DNA of 12,095 nt from the NCBI GenBank assembly GCA_022453515.1, contig JAJNNY010000189.1:1-12095 (forward strand). Reading direction: 5' to 3'. The notes under the pieces were generated by a model. It worked only from the letters and a program-made list of their open reading frames with translations. It was not told the DNA's origin and ran no database searches. The position numbers and the translations under genes are program-made. Shown here piece by piece: positions 8,288-12,095 of this stretch; positions within the stretch are counted from its first letter, which is position 1, and every line of letters begins with the position of its first letter. Origin of the DNA: Astrocystis sublimbata. Taxonomy: Eukaryota > Ascomycota > Sordariomycetes > Xylariales > Xylariaceae.

Positions 8288-10540
8288 TTACTTAAGGCCT
8301 AATATAGCCCTGAACTTTTCGAACGCAGGTTTCGGGAGAGGTTTAGTAAGCTTATCTGCTACTTGATTGCCGGTCGGGATATATTTGAAGTTAACCTTGC
8401 TGGCGACTACCTGTTTGTGATACTACTGGTTCTGAATGGCGATGTGTTTGCCTCGTTTGTGCGGTGGTGGGTTGTGAGCCGCTGAGATGGTATTTTGGTT
8501 GTCCCTATAGATGATTGTGGGGATATCGTTCGTGGTAGCATTTAGCTCTCGGAGTAGTCGACGGATCTAGATAGTTTTTTTAGTGGCCTGTGTTTGACTT
8601 TTGAGCTCTGATTCGAAGGAAGATAATGAGACCGTCGGTTGTCGCTTGGAACTCTAGCTTACTGTACTACTGCTGAGGTTGAAGACGTAGCTTGAAGTCG
8701 ATTTTCGGGTCTTTTTGTATGTTCCCTAATCCGTATCGGTGTATCTTTGTAGGGTAATTTTAGTACCCCTATAGACGAGTTGCAGGTTTATGGTTGTTAT
8801 GAGATACCGGAATACTTGCTTGATAGCCTTGATGTAGGATGTGTTGGGCCGTTTTATGTACTAACTGTATTTGGAGACCGTATAAGCAATGTTAGGACGA
8901 GTTCCTAATATTGTATATATTAGCGATCCTATAGTACTCTGATACTATTCCCGATCTTGGGCTTCGGGTGCAAAGTTATTAGTTGGTACTTTTATTTCTG
9001 TAGCTATTGGCACTAGCACGGGTTGTGCTTGCTTGTTTTTGGGTTTGTTAAGGTCCTAAAAGCTAAAATCTCGTAATATCTTTTCTAGGTAGGCTTTCTG
9101 GGATAGTTTTAATGTCCGTTGTTCCTAGTCTCGGTTAATAACTATGCTTAGATAGAATTTGGCTGGCCCTAGATTATTTATGTGGAATCGTTCGCTGAGT
9201 ATAACTTTGATTTTGTTGATTTCTGAAAGTTTGGGTCCGATAATTAATAAGTTGTTAATGTAGATTGTAATGTAGTAGTTGTCTCGGGTAAAGATACTAG
9301 TGTTTAAGTTAAGGCTTTCGAATCCGAGTGACTTAAGGTATTTTAGTAGTATCTAGTACTAGACTTTTGGGGCTTGTTTTAACCCGTATAGCGCTCGTTT
9401 TAGTTTGTAGACCTTTTTAGGGTCGCCTATAAACTCTGGCGGCTGTTCGACGTAAATTTCTTTTTTAACTTTTCCATAGAGAAAAGCTGTTTTTATATCT
9501 ATTTAATATATATATAGGCCTATTATAGCTGCGATAGTAAAGAGGATTTTATAGTTTATAGGTTTAATTATAGAGGCGAAGGTTTTGTTATAGTTAATCT
9601 TGTTTCGCTGTTTAAATCCTTTTATTATTTAGCGAGCCTTGTATCTAACGATTTCCCCAAATTTATTACGTTTGAGCTTATATACTTATTTCCTAAAGAG
9701 CGCTCTCTTTCTGGGTGGAAGGTCTACGATTTTTTATACCAGGTTGTTTATAAGAGAGTCGTATTCCCCTTTTATGGCTTTGTACTATTTGCTCTAGAAT
9801 ATATATTTTTTTAGCTGATAGGCTTAGTGATTTCGGTGGCTATAATAGTACTTATAACGGCGGTCATAAGATGAAATACTGTTAGCTAATGCTTATAGCT
9901 CTATGGGGCAATTCTGTTGTCTCGTTTATAGAGAATGTGTGTATTGCCTCCTATATAAATTACTAATTCGCTGTCCGATTTAGACTCTGGTGGTGGTAAT
10001 AGTATTAGTATTGAAACCGGCGAGAATATAGGAGAAAGTTTTGGAGCGTGTTCTGGAGTATGTTCTGGGGAGAGTATATGTGTGTTTTTTAGCGATATAT
10101 GCCGTTTGGGGCGTTTAAGGATTGGTTCGTTATTATTGGAATTATTGACTTATAATAGTAGGTCTAGCCCTGCCGAGTTTGCCCTATTTTATCGGGTGTT
10201 TTTTATGGGGCTCTAGTTATTGGGTTTATTAATAAAGCTCTATCTCACTCTTTTCCTATTAGTAATAGCTTTTAGCTTTTCTAAATTCGGAAAAAGTAGT
10301 TTGTGTATAGCTTTATTAATAAAAACCATATTGTTGGTATTTGTGATTCTGCTGTTATTGAGGAGGATTATATAGTTGTGAGACCCCTGATTCTGGTAGC
10401 CTAGCATTTTGTATAGCTTCGTAATCTTTTTAAAGACTGACCTAGTCTCGATAGGTTCTAGGTATTTTCCGGGTGTCCTAATAGCTTGTATATAGTCTAA
10501 AGCAGGAGATTCTCTTGTAACGACTGCTCTCCCGTAATAC
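8288..10540 (-). pseudogene. Ty1/copia pol relic: end of integrase, reverse transcriptase, RNase H
   Basis: Minus-strand reading gives, in order: a block ending in LGYQNQGSHNY and MVFIN (copia integrase C-terminal region, about 10320-10480), KYKLKRNKFGEIVRYKAR (about 9620-9680), DIKTAFLYG at 9499 downward, KLKRALYGLKQAP, the catalytic Tyr-x-Asp-Asp as YINN at 9251-9262, GSLIYTILGTRPNIAY, RNase H with SSKRQPTVSLSSFESE, and KLTKPLPKPAFEKFRAILGLK ending at TAA 8288-8290. From DIKTAF to the stop (1.2 kb) one frame is kept, so decay is by substitution. Trp codons read TAG, Asp codons read AAC or AAT, Met codons read ATA: G-to-A on the coding strand. The element cannot encode an active transposase or polymerase. 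Copia order (integrase before RT) excludes gypsy. Confidence 0.9.
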
Positions 10541-10646
10541 TGAGTATAGGGTAGAGTAGGGGTCTTAGTGGGTTTATGTTCCTAAGGATAAGGGCTAAGC
10601 TTATAATAAAGGATCGCTAAGTAATATAAAGTATTGTTTACTAAGT
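10541..10646. other. Unassigned stretch between copia integrase relic and gypsy LTR
   Basis: Minus-strand reading continues from the integrase relic but I recognise no integrase core motifs. It is probably copia sequence too decayed to identify, ending abruptly at the TGTTA terminus of the next LTR. Confidence 0.35.
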
Positions 10647-10988
10647 TGTTAAGAGGTTACTCCTATTTTAAGAACTGTTAGTATGCTTAGATTAAATAGT
10701 AAAGTAAAGAAAGATTAGATATATAGGAATACTATCGAGGCTATATAGTATTTCCTTCCTTTATATAATTATGTATCTTTGTTATTTTTATAGAGACTAT
10801 AGAGACCTGTTTTTATTATTTCTATAAAGATTATAGAGATTTTTTGTTAGTTTTATAGAGACGTATTATGTAACTTTAAATACCCCTGTATCCGATATTC
10901 ACGTATCCATGCTTACTTTGTATAACCCCTCGTCATATGGCTACGCTGGGCCTTCCTAACTGGCCTATCCTATAGTTGGTTCGTAACA
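10647..10988 (-). mobile_element. 3' LTR of a minus-strand Ty3/gypsy element, 342 bp
   Basis: The ends are TGTTA and TAACA, a perfect 5-bp terminal inverted repeat. Directly outside the right end is a purine-rich tract on the minus strand (10989-11004). Inside, in minus-strand order, are three short direct repeats (U3), a TATA box TATATAAAGG (10758-10767), then about 110 bases to the terminus. All parts agree with a 3' LTR of the chromodomain element that starts beyond the right edge. The mate LTR is outside the window. Confidence 0.72.
10781..10862. repeat. Three short direct repeats in the U3 of the gypsy LTR
   Basis: Units at 10781-10806, 10815-10840 and 10846-10862 share the pattern GTTATTTTTATAGAGAC. 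Units 1 and 2 match at 21 of 26 positions and every difference is a transition; unit 3 is a shorter copy matching 16 of 17. They lie upstream of the TATA box in element orientation, where LTR enhancer repeats are usual. Confidence 0.6.
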
Positions 10989-11004
10989 TTATCCTTCTCT
11001 TTCT
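10989..11004 (-). other. Polypurine tract of the gypsy element
   Basis: The minus strand reads AGAAAGAGAAGGATAA, directly abutting the TGTTACG start of the LTR. This is the expected primer site for second-strand DNA synthesis and fixes the orientation of the element as minus. Confidence 0.6.
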
Positions 11005-11204
11005 AGGTTTATTGCCCTTAATAAATACTAGTGAGTATTCCTTTTTTTTCCTGGTTTGTTAAATTCTTTCTTTCCCTAGTTTGCTTTCTTTTTTGTATTA
11101 TATCTGGTTGTATTACTAAGACTAACCGTAATATATAGAAAAAATCGTTTACTGAAAGTTGTTATAAATTAGTCGAATCTATTAATTAATTCGGTTTCGA
11201 GGTT
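11005..11204. other. Unassigned gypsy internal sequence
   Basis: T-rich, C-poor sequence between the polypurine tract and the plus-strand relic ORF. If that ORF was once expressed, its promoter and leader should be here; no clear TATA box or other signal stands out. Confidence 0.3.
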
Positions 11205-11705
11205 ATGCCCTATTTTTGTTGTTTCGATAAAGGTTTTATATATAAAATACTAAAGAATCGGAATCGGTATAATTATTATAGTGATATAAATGTGTTTTTT
11301 TACGATAGGAATTATATATTACTGGTTTTTTTTCGGTAAATTTGTGCCGAGAAGGATTGTACTAATAAGGAGTGTTGTACTATTAAGTAGCAGCTGGAAA
11401 GGTTGGCCGCTAAAACTATTGCCACTATTGCCCGTGTTAGTTAATTAGGCCGATAGTCTGATTTTCTTTATAAAAAGGGCGTAAAGTTTATTTAGCGTGG
11501 TTTTTAAAACTTAAATAAACTAAAAGAATAAGAGCGTTTAGAAAAAAAGCAGAGGCGAATAGTAAAAGAGTAGGCTTGTTTATTTTTAGCTATTGCTTTT
11601 TCCGATTTTTTTTTTGGTTCCTTTTCGATTTGGGATCTTGATCTTTTTTTTCTGGCCTTGGTTGGTTAGGATACTAGTAGTGAAACTAGTTCATTTTCTG
11701 GCTAG
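11205..11705 (+). pseudogene. Relic plus-strand ORF, Cys-containing and coiled-coil-like, antisense to the gypsy pol end
   Basis: From ATG at 11205 one frame of 166 codons to TAG at 11703-11705 is interrupted by nine stops, all TAA or TAG and none TGA, each explained by CAA/CAG to TAA/TAG. Read with Gln at those sites, the middle section is Cys-containing (ICAEKDCTNKECC), then rich in Leu, Lys, Arg and Glu (QLERLAAKTIATIARVS, KKGVKFI, KLKE, ERLEKKQRRIVKE) in a coiled-coil pattern. This resembles, from memory, a common fungal repeat-linked protein with an N-terminal Cys-rich segment and a basic coiled coil; its function is unknown to me. The last 116 bases overlap the minus-strand pol relic tail-to-tail. 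Confidence 0.5.
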
Positions 11706-12095
11706 CCTTTTGTAAGTGTTTCTTAGGTTCCTATGTTTTTTTTATATATAAGTATTCTTTTTATTTTACTAGGTATTTAAACGTGCTTTTGTTTTAATGT
11801 AAATTTAGTATCTTTTCGATTTCGAATTTTTTATAATTGGGTTTTGTTTCGAGTTTTGTTTTAAGTTTAGTATTATCGGGTGTTTTTTTTAGTAAAAAGA
11901 TATAGAATACCGCGTGTTTTTTTATTCCTTTAAATAGCTTAAATAGGTAGTTTAATTTTAACCTAACTTTTTTAATTTCGAATAGTCCAATTTATTTAAA
12001 GTCTAATTTTTTGCTTAGTTTTTTTGTTTTAATATTTCGTTTTAAAAAATAGACCTTAATTTTTTTTTCAAGGTTAGTTTTAATAACCTGTTTTT
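11590..12095 (-). pseudogene. Ty3/gypsy pol relic: integrase C-terminal region and chromodomain, running off the window
   Basis: The minus-strand reading keeps one frame from the right edge to TAG at 11590-11592: KVYFLKRNIKTKKLSKKLD, IGLFEIKKV, HAVFYIFLL, KFEIEKILN, YLVK-stop-KEY, KKT-stop-EP at 11725-11733, then YPNQPRP. These match the GDKVYL...WIGPF...HPVFHVSLL spacer and the chromodomain signature YLVKWKGY...TWEP of fungal chromoviruses (Ty3/gypsy). The stops sit where Trp is expected (TGG to TAA/TAG). In active elements the chromodomain guides integration to marked chromatin; this copy is dead. Confidence 0.85.

Noticed and set aside
10976..11000. Primer-binding site of a plus-strand element to the right of the LTR
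   Set aside because: The TGTTA/TAACA ends put this at the LTR terminus plus a minus-strand polypurine tract, and the neighbouring pol relic is on the minus strand.

Overview
The window looks like nuclear DNA of a filamentous ascomycete (Pezizomycotina; a mould of the Aspergillus/Penicillium sort is plausible, but the species cannot be fixed). Reasons: short introns of 49-106 bp with GT-AG ends and CTAAC/CTGAC-type branch points, a fungal rhodopsin-like membrane protein family, a fungal NRPS-like reductase, and retrotransposon relics with a RIP-type (repeat-induced point mutation) signature. It reads as an accessory secondary-metabolism locus beside a heterochromatic repeat block.

Left part (1-6868), normal base composition. 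Bases 1-459 are the C-terminal end of a UbiA-family membrane prenyltransferase or terpene cyclase (+). Bases 902-2337 (-) hold a complete five-exon gene for a seven-helix fungal rhodopsin-domain (SAT4-like) protein of about 382 residues, convergent with the UbiA gene. A 1.1-kb divergent promoter region (2338-3436) follows, with a TATA box and a clean palindrome. Bases 3437-6868 (+) hold an NRPS-like adenylation-thiolation-reductase gene of about 1,070 codons in four exons. It carries two disabling lesions: an in-frame TAA at 4659-4661 and a one-base deletion near 6609-6611. A UbiA enzyme beside an NRPS-like reductase suggests a terpenoid or meroterpenoid cluster that makes and reduces a carboxylic acid. 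As it stands, the reductase step is broken.

Right part (about 7042-12095), T-rich and C-poor on the + strand, is a decayed LTR-retrotransposon block. A minus-strand Ty1/copia element covers about 7042-10646: probable 3' LTR, a long non-coding tail with a degenerate tandem repeat, and RT/RNase H/end of integrase. Its upstream end is cut by the 3' LTR (10647-10988, TGTTA...TAACA) of a minus-strand chromodomain Ty3/gypsy element whose pol end runs off the window. Between that LTR and the pol end lies a plus-strand relic ORF (Cys-containing, coiled-coil-like) that overlaps the pol end tail-to-tail. Nearly all stops in these relics are TAA/TAG explained by C-to-T change on the + strand, in three reading contexts on both strands, so the mutation load is strongly one-stranded.

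No tRNA, rRNA or CRISPR array was recognised.
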